Assembly (NCBI GenBank): GCA_900466605.1
Contig: UBMU01000003.1
Span: 248,001 to 312,000, forward strand
DNA: 64,000 bases
Direction of reading: 5' to 3'
From: Hyphomicrobiales bacterium
Lineage (GTDB): Bacteria; Pseudomonadota; Alphaproteobacteria; Rhizobiales; Rhizobiaceae
Positions 46,860-57,240 of this stretch are shown piece by piece (within the stretch, counting starts at the first letter, position 1; each line of letters begins with the position of its first letter). The position numbers and the translations under genes were made by a program. Under the pieces are notes generated by a model. That model saw only the letters and a program-made list of their open reading frames with translations. It made no database searches and was not told the DNA's origin.

Positions 46860-47957
46860 GTGGAACTCGTGTCGCGACTGAAAGACGAAAAGCTCCTGCT
46901 ATTGGCGATCACCGTCGCCGCTATCGCCTATCTATCGGAGCATGCGGTTCTTGGGATGGGGCGCGGCATGTCGCTTATAGCGGCTGCAGCCCTTGTCGCC
47001 ACAATCGTCTTTGCGTCGGTTCGCGTCGCCCATCATGCGGAGATCCTGGCAATCAAGGTCGGCGACCCCTACGGCACGATGATCCTGACTCTGTCGGCCG
47101 TTGCCGTGGAGGTGATCATCCTCGCCATCATGATGAGCGGCGAAAGCTCGCCAACACTCGTTCGCGACACGATCTACGCCGCCCTTATGCTCGACATTAA
47201 CGGCATCCTCGGCCTTGCCGCCCTGCTCGGCGGCTTGAAGCACGGCGAGCAACCATACAACGACAACTCGGGAAAAACGTATGGCGTCATGATCCTGACT
47301 GCCATGGGCATCTCGATGATCGTTCCGGAATTCGTACCGGCGGAAAAGTGGCACTACTATTCCGCCTTCACCATCGTGGCGATGATCGCCCTCTATGGCC
47401 TTTTCCTGCGCATGCAGGTCGGTCAGCACAGCTACTTCTTCAGTTATGCTTACCCTCGCAACGAGCGGAAGAAGACCGATCCGGCGGAGCATTCGACCGA
47501 AGAGTCCACCGCCGCTTCGATCGCGACGATCCTGATCGGCGTGGTCATTATCGGCCTTCTTGCCGAGTTTATGGCCACCTTCATGACGGAGGGCCTGCGG
47601 GGTACCGGCGCTCCCGTTGCCCTGACCGCCATCGTCGTCGCAGCGATTTCCGCTGCACCCGAAATCCTGACGGCGCTGCGTGCGGCGCTGCGCAACCGGA
47701 TGCAGGCGACCGTCAACATCGCCATGGGTGCTTCGCTCTCCACTGTCATCCTCACGGTGCCGGTGATGGAGGCGATTGCTCTATACACTGGCCAACCCTT
47801 CATTATGGCCATGACACCGGTCCAGACCGTGATGGTGGCGATCACGCTGATTGCCGCAGCCATCAACCTCAACGACGGCGAAACCAATGCCATCGAAGGC
47901 ATGACGCATTTCATTCTCTTCGCAACGTTCCTTATGTTGTCGGCATTGGGACTTTGA
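46860..47957 (+). CDS. Calcium/cation:proton antiporter (ChaA / CaCA family)
   Basis: A 365-residue inner-membrane antiporter with about ten helices. The two CaCA alpha-repeats are visible as LTLSAVAVEVIILAIMMSGE and VAAISAAPEILTALRAALRNR, with conserved acidic residues and the QATVNIAMGASLS-type helix. It resembles ChaA, for K+, Na+ or Ca2+ extrusion. The start is set at GTG 46860 with GGAG seven bases ahead; the frame runs 19 codons further upstream from a TTG, but that stretch lacks a ribosome site. Confidence 0.88.
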   Translation: MELVSRLKDEKLLLLAITVAAIAYLSEHAVLGMGRGMSLIAAAALVATIVFASVRVAHHAEILAIKVGDPYGTMILTLSAVAVEVIILAIMMSGESSPTLVRDTIYAALMLDINGILGLAALLGGLKHGEQPYNDNSGKTYGVMILTAMGISMIVPEFVPAEKWHYYSAFTIVAMIALYGLFLRMQVGQHSYFFSYAYPRNERKKTDPAEHSTEESTAASIATILIGVVIIGLLAEFMATFMTEGLRGTGAPVALTAIVVAAISAAPEILTALRAALRNRMQATVNIAMGASLSTVILTVPVMEAIALYTGQPFIMAMTPVQTVMVAITLIAAAINLNDGETNAIEGMTHFILFATFLMLSALGL

Positions 47958-48119
47958 TTTTGCAGCACCTGTTCGATCGATCCGTCGCGACGGCTCGGAG
48001 AGCAGATCTTGTAATTCGTGTGCCTGCACACCATCTCTATGATATCGGCAGCATCTGAAACGGGCGCTGCCGGGTGCGGACGATAAAAAGCGTTCCAGCC
48101 CCAACACAAGGAGGACAGC

Positions 48120-48266
48120 ATGTCTTCCGCCTCCAGCATACAGTTTATGGAAAATGCGATGCGGGAAGTTCTACGCTTCCGCTACGGCAATTTTCTTATC
48201 CGATCGACGCCGGCAATCAGTCTGGCATTCATCACGTATGTCACCTTGAGGGGTGTGCTCTGGTAA
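48120..48266 (+). CDS. Small putative membrane protein of 48 residues
   Basis: A short frame with a strong ribosome site (AAGGAGGACAGC) directly before ATG 48120. The product starts MSSASSIQFMENAMREVLRF and ends with a hydrophobic stretch (AISLAFITYVTLRGVLW), which could span or lie in the membrane. A basic patch (RFRYGNFLIR) precedes it. No family was recognised. The four small genes 48120-49205 follow closely and may be one transcript. Confidence 0.6.
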   Translation: MSSASSIQFMENAMREVLRFRYGNFLIRSTPAISLAFITYVTLRGVLW

Positions 48267-48312
48267 GGGCATTTTGAAGCCGTCTTATCATTAGCCATTC
48301 ATCGAGGTCACC

Positions 48313-48579
48313 ATGACGGAACGCACCAGAGAAACTGAAGTAACGTTCGCCCATCCGTTCGTTCTGAGCGCGCTGATGATCCCTTTGGAAGCTGGCACTT
48401 ATCGGCTGATCGTCGAGGAGGAAGAGATCGAAGGCCTGTCGTTCTCCGCCTTCAGGAGAACCGGCACCCACCTCGAAATACCGGCGATCGCAACGCACAT
48501 CGGCACCAGGCAGCGACTGAGCGTGTCTTTGCAGGAAATCGAAACTGCGCTGGCCAAGGATGCCGGCACCGGTGAGTGA
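48313..48579 (+). CDS. Unknown small protein of 88 residues
   Basis: Begins MTERTRETEVTFAHPFVLSA with GAGGT just ahead of the ATG. Two short beta-like runs (TYRLIVEEEEIEGLSFSAF) and a C-terminal alpha-like run (RLSVSLQEIETALAKDAG) suggest a small folded protein. No family was recognised. It lies 46 bases after the 48-residue gene and just before the DUF1488 gene. Confidence 0.7.
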   Translation: MTERTRETEVTFAHPFVLSALMIPLEAGTYRLIVEEEEIEGLSFSAFRRTGTHLEIPAIATHIGTRQRLSVSLQEIETALAKDAGTGE

Positions 48580-48650
48580 TGCGACCGAAAGGCGGCGCGG
48601 TGGCAATCTCCCCGACAACGCGATCCAACAAAGGAACAGGGCGGCACACT

Positions 48651-48917
48651 ATGGCAATTGCATTTCCGAACCGCGCCCGAAGCTATGACGAAACCGCCAG
48701 GCGCATCCGCTTCCTCGGCCACGACGGCATGTTCGAGATTCGTTTTTCTCTGGATATCGATGTTCTGACGAATGGACCCGCCCCGGCTGCGACGTCGGAA
48801 TGCGACTATCTCGCAGCATTTGATGGGCTTCGAACCAAAATCATCGATGTCGCCGAACGCGTCTATGGCTCTAAACGAGAGAATTTGATCGTCCTGAAAC
48901 TGTCGGATTTCAGATAG
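48651..48917 (+). CDS. DUF1488 family protein
   Basis: An 88-residue protein. The DUF1488 pattern is IAFPNRARSYDETARRIRFLGHDGMFEI, then FDGLRTKIIDVAERVYG and the closing basic YG-SKRENLIVLKLSDF. The family is small and of unknown function. The start is the ATG at 48651, with AGGAACAGGG upstream. The frame is open further 5', overlapping the previous gene end, but has no family match there. Confidence 0.82.
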   Translation: MAIAFPNRARSYDETARRIRFLGHDGMFEIRFSLDIDVLTNGPAPAATSECDYLAAFDGLRTKIIDVAERVYGSKRENLIVLKLSDFR

Positions 48918-48989
48918 CCGATCGATCTCAGTTCCTTCGCCCGCGCCAAAGCCCGTACCGAAAACCAACCCAACAACGAGGACTATCGC

Positions 48990-49205
48990 ATGCATGAACC
49001 ATGGAGTAAAAACCGCGAACGCGCAGAAGCTGCGTTTGACTTGACACAGACACAGATGTTGTCCCGCACGCAGGAAGCATTGAAAATCGACGCCGTCGCT
49101 GCCGCCAGAAATGAGAAGACTGCTCGACTGAGAGCTATGCGCCTTGAGCAGGAGGCCCACGCACGGGCCGGGAAATCGTCCGATGCAACGCCCGTCAAGG
49201 AATGA
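48990..49205 (+). CDS. Unknown small alpha-helical protein of 71 residues
   Basis: Begins MHEPWSKNRERAEAAFDLTQ. It is predicted almost wholly helical and charged, rich in Ala, Arg, Glu and Gln (AAARNEKTARLRAMRLEQEA). No signal peptide, no membrane segment, no recognised family. ACAACGAGGACTATCGC precedes the ATG. It is the last of four small genes on the plus strand. Confidence 0.6.
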   Translation: MHEPWSKNRERAEAAFDLTQTQMLSRTQEALKIDAVAAARNEKTARLRAMRLEQEAHARAGKSSDATPVKE

Positions 49206-49365
49206 CCAAGGACCTGCCGCTCATTTGGGACGTTCGCTTGGTTGAAACGATGCCACCGGACCGCCCCTCGTGCTGCGGTACCAGGTACGGAACCTGGCGC
49301 TCCTCGCCGGGAATTCGGTAAGTTTTTCACCTCAGCCGATTGGCAGCGTGCGGACTAACAAAAAA

Positions 49366-49388
49366 CCCGCCGTTTCCGGCGGGGTTTT
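49366..49388. terminator. Bidirectional terminator before the aatA stop
   Basis: Stem CCCGCCG (49366-49372) with CGGCGGG (49377-49383), loop TTTC, preceded by AAAAA and followed by GTTTTGT. It serves aatA on the minus strand and any transcript from the small genes on the plus strand. Confidence 0.8.
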
Positions 49389-49407
49389 GTGGTCGTTCCC
49401 GAATTGC

Positions 49408-50983
<1,576 letters not shown>

Positions 50984-53320
50984 ATGTTTCTGGAAGACGA
51001 GCTTGTCATAAGGCGCCTGCGCGCCAGTCGCGTATCCATCTCATTGCTGGTTGCATTCGTGGCTTTCGCCGCGTCGATCCTTATGACGTTCGGGCTCGTC
51101 ACGACGGTTTACGCAGAAGAAGGCCGGCAGAAGGTCGAGCAGCTCGCCGGCCTTGTTCGACCGAACGACGTCAACAGCGGCTCCCTCCTCTTTCCCGCCA
51201 AGGAGCCCGGCTTTTTCGTCGAAGCACCACGTCTGAAGACCGACGTGCAGATGGACGTTTCCGGCCCCATCGCCCGCGTCAAGGTCACACAGCGGTTCCA
51301 GAATCCGAGCAAGGGTTGGGTCGAGGGCACTTACGTCTTTCCGCTGCCGGAAAGCTCGGCCGTCGATGTGCTGAAGATGCAGATCGGCGAGCGCTTCATC
51401 GAGGGCCAGATCAAGCCGCGTCAGGAAGCGCGCGAAATCTACGAACAAGCAAAGGCCGATGGCAAGAAGGCGGCTCTTCTCGAACAGCAGCGCCCGAACA
51501 TCTTCACCAACCAGGTCGCCAACATCGGCCCCGGCGAAACGGTCGTCGTGCAGATCGAATACCAGCAGGCCGTCCACCAATCGGGCGGCGAGTTCTCGCT
51601 ACGCTTCCCGATGGTCGTCGCCCCTCGCTACAATCCGGCGCCGATCGTCCAGACTGTGGAGTTCAACAACGGCGCAGGCTTCGCGCTTCCAAACGATCCG
51701 GTGGAAAATCGCGAGAAAATCGAAGCGCCGGTTCTAGATCCGCGTGAGAACGCCAAGATCAACCCCGTTGCACTCTCGGTCAATCTCAAGGCCGGTTTTC
51801 CGCTCGGCGACGTGAAATCCTCCTTCCATGACGTCGAGATCAAACAGGATGGCGATCAGAACCGCATGATCTCGTTGAAGGGCGAGAGCGTTCCGGCCGA
51901 CAAGGACTTCGAACTCAGCTGGAAGGCCCCGCCCGGCAAGACACCAAGCGCCGGGCTCTTCCGCGAGGTTATCAACGGCAAGAGCTATCTGCTCGCCTTT
52001 GTAACACCGCCCCTGACAACCGATGCATCATCGCCAGTGGCCAAGCGCGAAGTCGTCTTCGTGATCGACAATTCCGGTTCCATGTCAGGTCCGTCGATCG
52101 AGCAAGCCAAGGAAAGCCTGGCGCTCGCCATCTCGAAGCTCAACGCCGACGACCGCTTTAACGTCATCCGCTTCGACGACACGATGACCGACTACTTCAA
52201 CGGCCTCGTTTCCGCCTCGCCCGACAATCGGGAGAAGGCCGTGGCCTATGTCCGAGGTTTGACCGCCGATGGCGGCACAGAAATGCTGCCTGCGCTGCAG
52301 GATGCGCTGCGAAACCAGGGCCCTGTCGCCAACGGTGCGCTTCGCCAGGTCGTATTCCTGACAGACGGCGCAATCGGCAATGAACAGCAGTTGTTTGCCG
52401 AGATCAGCCGAAGCCGTGGCGACGCTCGCGTCTTCACAGTCGGCATCGGCACCGCGCCGAACTCCTATTTCATGACCAAGGCTGCCGAGATGGGCCGCGG
52501 CACCTTCACCCAGATCGGCTCTACAGACCAGGTCGCAAGCCGCATGGGCGAGCTCTTCGCAAAACTCCAGAACCCGGCAATGACCGACATCGCGGCAACC
52601 TTTGAAGGCATCAAAGCCGAAAACATTACTCCGAACCCGATGCCTGATCTCTATGCGGGCGAGCCCGTCATCCTGACCGCCGAACTGCCGGAAGAAAAAC
52701 CCGCCGGAAAGCTCCAGATAGTAGGCAAGACCGGCGTTCAGCCATGGCGTGTCGACATGGATATTGCAAATGCTGCCGATGGCCAGGGAATTTCGAAGCT
52801 CTGGGCCCGCCGCAAGATCGACGATCTCGAAGCCCGCGCCTATGAACGGCAGGACCGAGCTTTGCTCGACAAGGACATCGAGACCGTGGCGCTCGCCCAC
52901 CATCTCGTCTCACGCGTGACCAGCCTCGTCGCAGTCGACGTCACTCCGTCGCGCCCAGCAGGCGAGCCCGTCGGCGCTGCAAAACTGCCCCTCAACCTAC
53001 CCGACGGCTGGGATTTCGATAAGGTCGCTGCCGAAGAAGCTCTGCCCGCGCCTGTCAGCCCGCCCGATCATGCGATGGCAAAACCGCAGCAGGAATTCGC
53101 TCAGTTGCTGTCATCGCGTATCGCTGCTGCCCCGACAGCAAAAGCAGCGGGGTTGATCGCCCAGAAGTCCTCGTCGGTAAAGCTGCCGCAGACGGCAACG
53201 CGTGCTGACGAGCAGATCGTTCGCGGTATCGTCATGCTTCTAGCCGCGCTGACGGCGGCTAGCGGGCTTGCAATCTGGCGCCGGCGTGTGCGCGGCGTCA
53301 TTACTGGAGCCAGACAATGA
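50984..53320 (+). CDS. Sortase target protein with VIT and vWA domains and an LPQTAT sorting signal
   Basis: A 778-residue secreted protein of the marine-proteobacterial sortase-target type (TIGR03788). Order: an N-terminal signal/anchor segment (SISLLVAFVAFAASILMTFG); a VIT domain (PIARVKVTQRFQNPSKGWVEGTYVF); a vWA domain from about residue 355, with the MIDAS motif DNSGS starting at Asp362; a linker; then a C-terminal sorting signal. That signal reads LPQTAT at 734-739, a hydrophobic helix (IVMLLAALTAASGLAIW) and a basic tail (RRRVRG). The cognate sortase gene follows, overlapping by four bases. It should be anchored to an unknown acceptor at the cell surface. Its ligand is unknown. Confidence 0.93.
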   Translation: MFLEDELVIRRLRASRVSISLLVAFVAFAASILMTFGLVTTVYAEEGRQKVEQLAGLVRPNDVNSGSLLFPAKEPGFFVEAPRLKTDVQMDVSGPIARVKVTQRFQNPSKGWVEGTYVFPLPESSAVDVLKMQIGERFIEGQIKPRQEAREIYEQAKADGKKAALLEQQRPNIFTNQVANIGPGETVVVQIEYQQAVHQSGGEFSLRFPMVVAPRYNPAPIVQTVEFNNGAGFALPNDPVENREKIEAPVLDPRENAKINPVALSVNLKAGFPLGDVKSSFHDVEIKQDGDQNRMISLKGESVPADKDFELSWKAPPGKTPSAGLFREVINGKSYLLAFVTPPLTTDASSPVAKREVVFVIDNSGSMSGPSIEQAKESLALAISKLNADDRFNVIRFDDTMTDYFNGLVSASPDNREKAVAYVRGLTADGGTEMLPALQDALRNQGPVANGALRQVVFLTDGAIGNEQQLFAEISRSRGDARVFTVGIGTAPNSYFMTKAAEMGRGTFTQIGSTDQVASRMGELFAKLQNPAMTDIAATFEGIKAENITPNPMPDLYAGEPVILTAELPEEKPAGKLQIVGKTGVQPWRVDMDIANAADGQGISKLWARRKIDDLEARAYERQDRALLDKDIETVALAHHLVSRVTSLVAVDVTPSRPAGEPVGAAKLPLNLPDGWDFDKVAAEEALPAPVSPPDHAMAKPQQEFAQLLSSRIAAAPTAKAAGLIAQKSSSVKLPQTATRADEQIVRGIVMLLAALTAASGLAIWRRRVRGVITGARQ

Positions 53321-54099
53321 CGCCTGTGCACCAGCGAGCCGGATTTCGAAACCACGAAGCGGAAGAGTTCGGCCCGCTTCCAACCTATCTCGAGCTCGCC
53401 ATGGCGACGGCAGCGGCGACCGCATACGATGCCACGACGGCGCAAGATAGCCGCGCGCTGCTGCCCCGCCTCTCGACCGTCGAGAAGGCAATTGCCGTCA
53501 GCATCGCCGCCCTCGCGCTCTACGGAGCGGCACTGGTCGCCGATGGGCTCTACATCAAGGCCAAAGCGGAACTGTCGCAGATTCTCCTGAAGCGGGCCTT
53601 TGCCGCCGAACTTCGCGGCGAAGAGACCAAGCCTTGGCCCTGGGCAGATTTCACGACCGAGGCGGAGGTGACCGCCCCTCGCCTTGGCAAGCATGCGATC
53701 GTCCTTTCCGGCGCTTCCGGCGAGGCTCTGGCCTTTGGCCCCGCCTGGCTCGCCAATACGCCCCAGCCCGGCGACGAAGGGACCTCCGTCATTGCCGCCC
53801 ATCGCGACACCCATTTCCGCTGGTTGAAGGACGTCAAGCCAGGTGATGAGATCGAGGTCACACGCCGCGACGGCAGGGTCATGACCTTCAAAGCAGGCGA
53901 AGGTCGCATTGTGCCATGGGATCAGAGCGGGATCGATCCGGCAGCACAGGGCCGTCATCTTGTGCTCGCAACGTGCTGGCCTTTCGGCGCGACAGAACGC
54001 GGGCCGCTGCGCTACATCGTCGGAGCGGAACTCGTCGATCCGCAGCCAACAGGCGCGGTGCCCTCGACAAACACAAAGCTGTTATCCGCAGACGAATAA
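53317..54099 (+). CDS. Class GN sortase
   Basis: A 260-residue Gram-negative sortase (TIGR03784). One membrane segment lies at about 57-75 (AIAVSIAALALYGAALVA). The catalytic His162 is in VIAAHRDTHFRW, Cys220 in HLVLATCWPFG (the TLxTC equivalent) and Arg232 in RGPLRYIV. All three are present, so it should be active. Its ATG overlaps the stop of the target gene (ATGA), giving a fixed enzyme-substrate pair. The product should sit on the periplasmic face of the inner membrane. No second LPxTA-type substrate was recognised in the window. Confidence 0.95.
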   Translation: MTPVHQRAGFRNHEAEEFGPLPTYLELAMATAAATAYDATTAQDSRALLPRLSTVEKAIAVSIAALALYGAALVADGLYIKAKAELSQILLKRAFAAELRGEETKPWPWADFTTEAEVTAPRLGKHAIVLSGASGEALAFGPAWLANTPQPGDEGTSVIAAHRDTHFRWLKDVKPGDEIEVTRRDGRVMTFKAGEGRIVPWDQSGIDPAAQGRHLVLATCWPFGATERGPLRYIVGAELVDPQPTGAVPSTNTKLLSADE

Positions 54100-54143
54100 G
54101 GTTGAAGCAGTTCGCCGACGCTCCACGTTGATCAGGACTGGCA

Positions 54144-55304
54144 ATGGGACGGACCATGACAACACTTGCACGGCTTCAATTCGGCTTTCTCCTTGCAACC
54201 GCGGCCCTCGCTGCCTCCCCAAGCCTCTCCGCCGATATCGTCAAGACGAAAACGGTCGAGGTTCAGGTCGATGCGATTGCGACAGGGCTCGAGCACCCTT
54301 GGGCCGTGGAGGTGCTTCCCGACGGTTCCTATCTCGTCACAGAACGACCGGGACGGTTGCGCATCATCCGTGACGGCAAGCTCTCGGCTCCTATTGCCGG
54401 CGTTCCGGCCGTCAGCGCCCGCAGCCAAGGCGGGCTGCTGGACGTTGCGCTCGCACCGGATTTTGCGACGAGCCGCACGATGTTCCTCACCGCTGCGATA
54501 AGGGCCAAGGGTGGATCCGGCACCGAGGTCTTCAGCGCCACTCTGTCGGAAGACGGAACCAGGCTGGACGACCTCAAATCCATCTTTGCCATGAAGCGTT
54601 TTACCAGTGGCAATATCCAGTACGGCTCGCGTATCGCCTTTGCCAAGGACGGCTCGCTGTTCATCAGCATCGGCGACCGCGGAGACAGGGATCGTTCCCA
54701 GGATTGGAAGGACGATGCCGGCTCCATAATCCATATCAACGCTGACGGCAGCATTCCCGATAACAATCCCTTCAAGGATGGCGCCAAGGCACTTCCGGAG
54801 ATCTGGTCGAAAGGCCATCGCAATCCGCAGGGTATCGCCTTTGATGCCGCCGACGGCAAGCTCTACACCGTCGAGCACGGCGCCCGCGGCGGTGACGAAA
54901 TCAACTTCATAGAACCTGGCAAGAACTACGGTTGGCCGATCATTACTTATGGCCGCGATTATTCCGGCGCCGAGATCGGCGAAGGCACTGCCAAGGAAGG
55001 TCTTGAACAGCCCCTCTACTATTGGGACCCGTCCATAGCACCGGGTGCACTGGCCATCTATCGCGGCAAGATGTTCCCCGAATGGAACGGCAACTTTCTC
55101 GTCGCGGCGCTGAAGTTCCAGCTGCTTTCGCGGATGCAGCGCGATGATGGCGGAGCCTTCGTCGCCGAGGAGCGAATGTTCGATGGTTCCTACGGGCGCA
55201 TGCGAGATGTCGTCGTTGCACCCGACGGCGCCTTGCTGATCCTTACGGACGAAGACGATGGCGCCTTGCTGAGAGTGTCCCGAGCGCCGGCCAACAATGG
55301 CTGA
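54144..55304 (+). CDS. PQQ-dependent sugar dehydrogenase-like beta-propeller (YliI/Asd type)
   Basis: A 386-residue secreted protein. A Sec signal peptide (LARLQFGFLLATAALAASPSLSA) is followed by a six-bladed GSDH propeller. Visible signatures: EHPWAVEVLPDGSYLVTERPGRLRI, the calcium/PQQ region GDRGDRDRSQDWKDDAGSI, SKGHRNPQGIAF and EHGARGGDEINF. It is probably a periplasmic aldose or sorbosone-type dehydrogenase. The first ATG (54144, with AGGAC ahead) is taken; ATG 54156 is an alternative. It lies 44 bases after the sortase gene, and may be co-transcribed. Confidence 0.9.
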   Translation: MGRTMTTLARLQFGFLLATAALAASPSLSADIVKTKTVEVQVDAIATGLEHPWAVEVLPDGSYLVTERPGRLRIIRDGKLSAPIAGVPAVSARSQGGLLDVALAPDFATSRTMFLTAAIRAKGGSGTEVFSATLSEDGTRLDDLKSIFAMKRFTSGNIQYGSRIAFAKDGSLFISIGDRGDRDRSQDWKDDAGSIIHINADGSIPDNNPFKDGAKALPEIWSKGHRNPQGIAFDAADGKLYTVEHGARGGDEINFIEPGKNYGWPIITYGRDYSGAEIGEGTAKEGLEQPLYYWDPSIAPGALAIYRGKMFPEWNGNFLVAALKFQLLSRMQRDDGGAFVAEERMFDGSYGRMRDVVVAPDGALLILTDEDDGALLRVSRAPANNG

Positions 55305-55312
55305 TGCGAAGC

Positions 55313-55798
55313 TTAGAGGCTGGCGCGTAGTTCCTTTCGGATCACAAACTTCAGGCCCGACCATGTCTCGTCTACGGCGCAGACTTTGACGTCAACCAGT
55401 CCTAGAGGAAGGAAAATCGATCGCAGCTCGTCTTCGGTGATAGTCGTCGGCACCCGCGCAGCTCTTTTTGGCCAGGAAATCCAAAGCATCCCGTCGGGTT
55501 TGAGAACGCCGGACAAAGCCAGTGCCATGCTTTCCAGCACCAGCCGGCGGGTTTCGAAAACGTGACCGTAGTCGAAGCGACGCTCGATCATGGATGGCAG
55601 CTCCGTCTCGACGGAAGCGAAATGATCAAAACCCTTTATCTCGGCGATCTCCGGCACGCCGATCAGCAGCGCCGACTGCCCTTCCCTGAGGCCCAGCTTC
55701 CGCGTCAGCGAACTACCGGAGTACCCCGCCGGCGACGCATGTCCTTGCTGCAGCGTCGCAGCCTTTTCGTCCGCCGATGAAACCGCTTTCGTTGCCAT
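55313..55798 (-). CDS. DUF3052 family protein
   Basis: A 161-residue protein with the DUF3052 pattern: YSGSSLTRKLGLREGQSALLIGVPE, then the core LSGVLKPDGMLWISWPKR, and DDWSGLKFVIRKE-like end. The fold resembles a methyltransferase with no SAM motif. Its function is unknown. The ATG at 55798 (MATKAVSSADEK) has GAGAGC upstream. It is convergent with the sugar dehydrogenase gene. Confidence 0.82.
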   Translation of the reverse strand: MATKAVSSADEKAATLQQGHASPAGYSGSSLTRKLGLREGQSALLIGVPEIAEIKGFDHFASVETELPSMIERRFDYGHVFETRRLVLESMALALSGVLKPDGMLWISWPKRAARVPTTITEDELRSIFLPLGLVDVKVCAVDETWSGLKFVIRKELRASL

Positions 55799-55906
55799 CC
55801 GTTTGCTCTCAGGCGCCGGGCAATGGCGGCATTCTTCACCCTTGCCCAAACGAAAGGCAACTGCTAACGCTCGCCCATACTCTCCCGCTCCCGCACCGAG
55901 GATGAA

Positions 55907-56821
55907 ATGACGCGCATTCAGGCGAACCTCCTTCTATTGCTTGCAGCTGCCATCTGGGGCGGCGGCTTTGTCGCACAGTCGACGGCAATGAAGTCTATCG
56001 GTCCGTTCTGGTTCATTGGCCTGCGCTTCACGATCGCCGCAGTGGCGGTCCTGCCGTTCATGCTGCTTGAGGCGCGCAAGGCGCCGGTCAAGACCGCGCC
56101 GCGCCATCTCAAGCTCTACCTGCTGACAGGTCTTGCGCTGTTCGGAGGCGCCACGACCCAGCAGATCGGCCTGCAGACCACGACGGTGACGAACTCGAGT
56201 TTCATCACAGGCCTGTACGTTGTGATCGTCCCATTGATCGCCGTCGTGTTCCTTCGCCGTTCGCCGCACTGGATCATCTGGCCGGCGGCGATAATGGCCG
56301 TTTCCGGTATCTATATGCTGTCGGGCGGTGAGCTTTCGGCACTCACAACCGGCGACCTGCTGACAGTCGTTTGTGCTATCTTCTGGGCTGGGCAGATCAC
56401 TCTGGCGGGCACGACGGTATCCGAAACCGGCCGTCCGTTCGCACTTTCGACTGCCCAGCTTGCCGTTACCGGCGCCTGCGCGCTGGCCGTTGCCATCGTT
56501 GTCGAACCGATCAGCTGGGCGGCGGTGTGGGCAGCAGCCCCGGAGATCCTCTATGTCGGGCTGTTCTCCTCGGGTGTCGCCTTTTCGCTGCAGATCGTCG
56601 GCCAGCGCTACACGACACCGTCACAGGCAGCGATCTTCCTGTCTTCTGAAGCACTCTTCGGCGCCTCACTCGGCGCCCTGCTGCTGGGGGAAACCATGCC
56701 ACCGCTCGGCTACGCCGGATGCGCACTGATGTTTGCCGCTATGCTTCTGGTTGAAGTGGTTCCCGAAATAGCGCGCCGACGCGCTTCGGACAGACTGAAA
56801 CCGAGCCCAAATTTGGGTTGA
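55907..56821 (+). CDS. EamA-type DMT family transporter
   Basis: A 304-residue ten-helix inner-membrane protein made of two EamA repeats: LLLLAAAIWGGGFVAQSTAMKSIGPFWFIG at the start and LFSSGVAFSLQIVGQRYTTPS near the end. Members export amino acids, nucleobases or metabolites. The substrate is unknown. The start at 55907 follows GAGGATGAA. It is followed by a long gap leading to cspA. Confidence 0.87.
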   Translation: MTRIQANLLLLLAAAIWGGGFVAQSTAMKSIGPFWFIGLRFTIAAVAVLPFMLLEARKAPVKTAPRHLKLYLLTGLALFGGATTQQIGLQTTTVTNSSFITGLYVVIVPLIAVVFLRRSPHWIIWPAAIMAVSGIYMLSGGELSALTTGDLLTVVCAIFWAGQITLAGTTVSETGRPFALSTAQLAVTGACALAVAIVVEPISWAAVWAAAPEILYVGLFSSGVAFSLQIVGQRYTTPSQAAIFLSSEALFGASLGALLLGETMPPLGYAGCALMFAAMLLVEVVPEIARRRASDRLKPSPNLG

Positions 56822-57240
56822 ACGTCAGGAAAACAAAAAAACTTTAGCTTTTGCGCAGTCGCGTTAGCGTTGCATTTTTGGCAAAATCTGCTCCCAAACT
56901 ATATTGCCAACGATACAAAGCGTTGATCCGCGGCAGCCGGCCGACAAAATTTTGCTTGAAACGCGCGAAAATGCCGCTCAGAGGGACGCGCCGGCACAGA
57001 CGCGTTAAAAAACTTTTGCTTGCCAAATTTTAATAATCGCAGCAATCTCGCCGTGTTCGGGCATTTTGCGAGCATGGGAAGTCCTTAAGAATTTGCGCGC
57101 CGGAGACGCTAATATTCCGGTCAGCCAGTTCCGACAAAGCGGGCGTTAGTTCCGTGGCGAACTGGTTGAGCTAGAGGGGACCTTTTTCTCACATTTCAAT
57201 AATTGCCTGCTAACGTCTCCGCGAGGAGGCAATATCAGTG
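56822..57240. other. AT-rich intergenic region upstream of the cold-shock gene
   Basis: The 464 bases between the EamA and cspA genes are markedly richer in A and T than the surroundings, with several A and T runs. Short overlapping frames exist on both strands but none has a ribosome site or domain. It probably contains the cspA promoter and a long leader; no family element was recognised. Confidence 0.45.

Noticed and set aside
49260-49310. Small hairpin CCAGGT/ACCTGG downstream of the small-gene run
   Set aside because: Only six pairs, no T-run, and no repeat of it seen elsewhere in the window.
56844-57033. Overlapping 60-codon frames on both strands in the cspA leader
   Set aside because: AT-rich leader sequence; neither has a ribosome site or a family match. 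A possible long inverted repeat was checked by eye and not supported.
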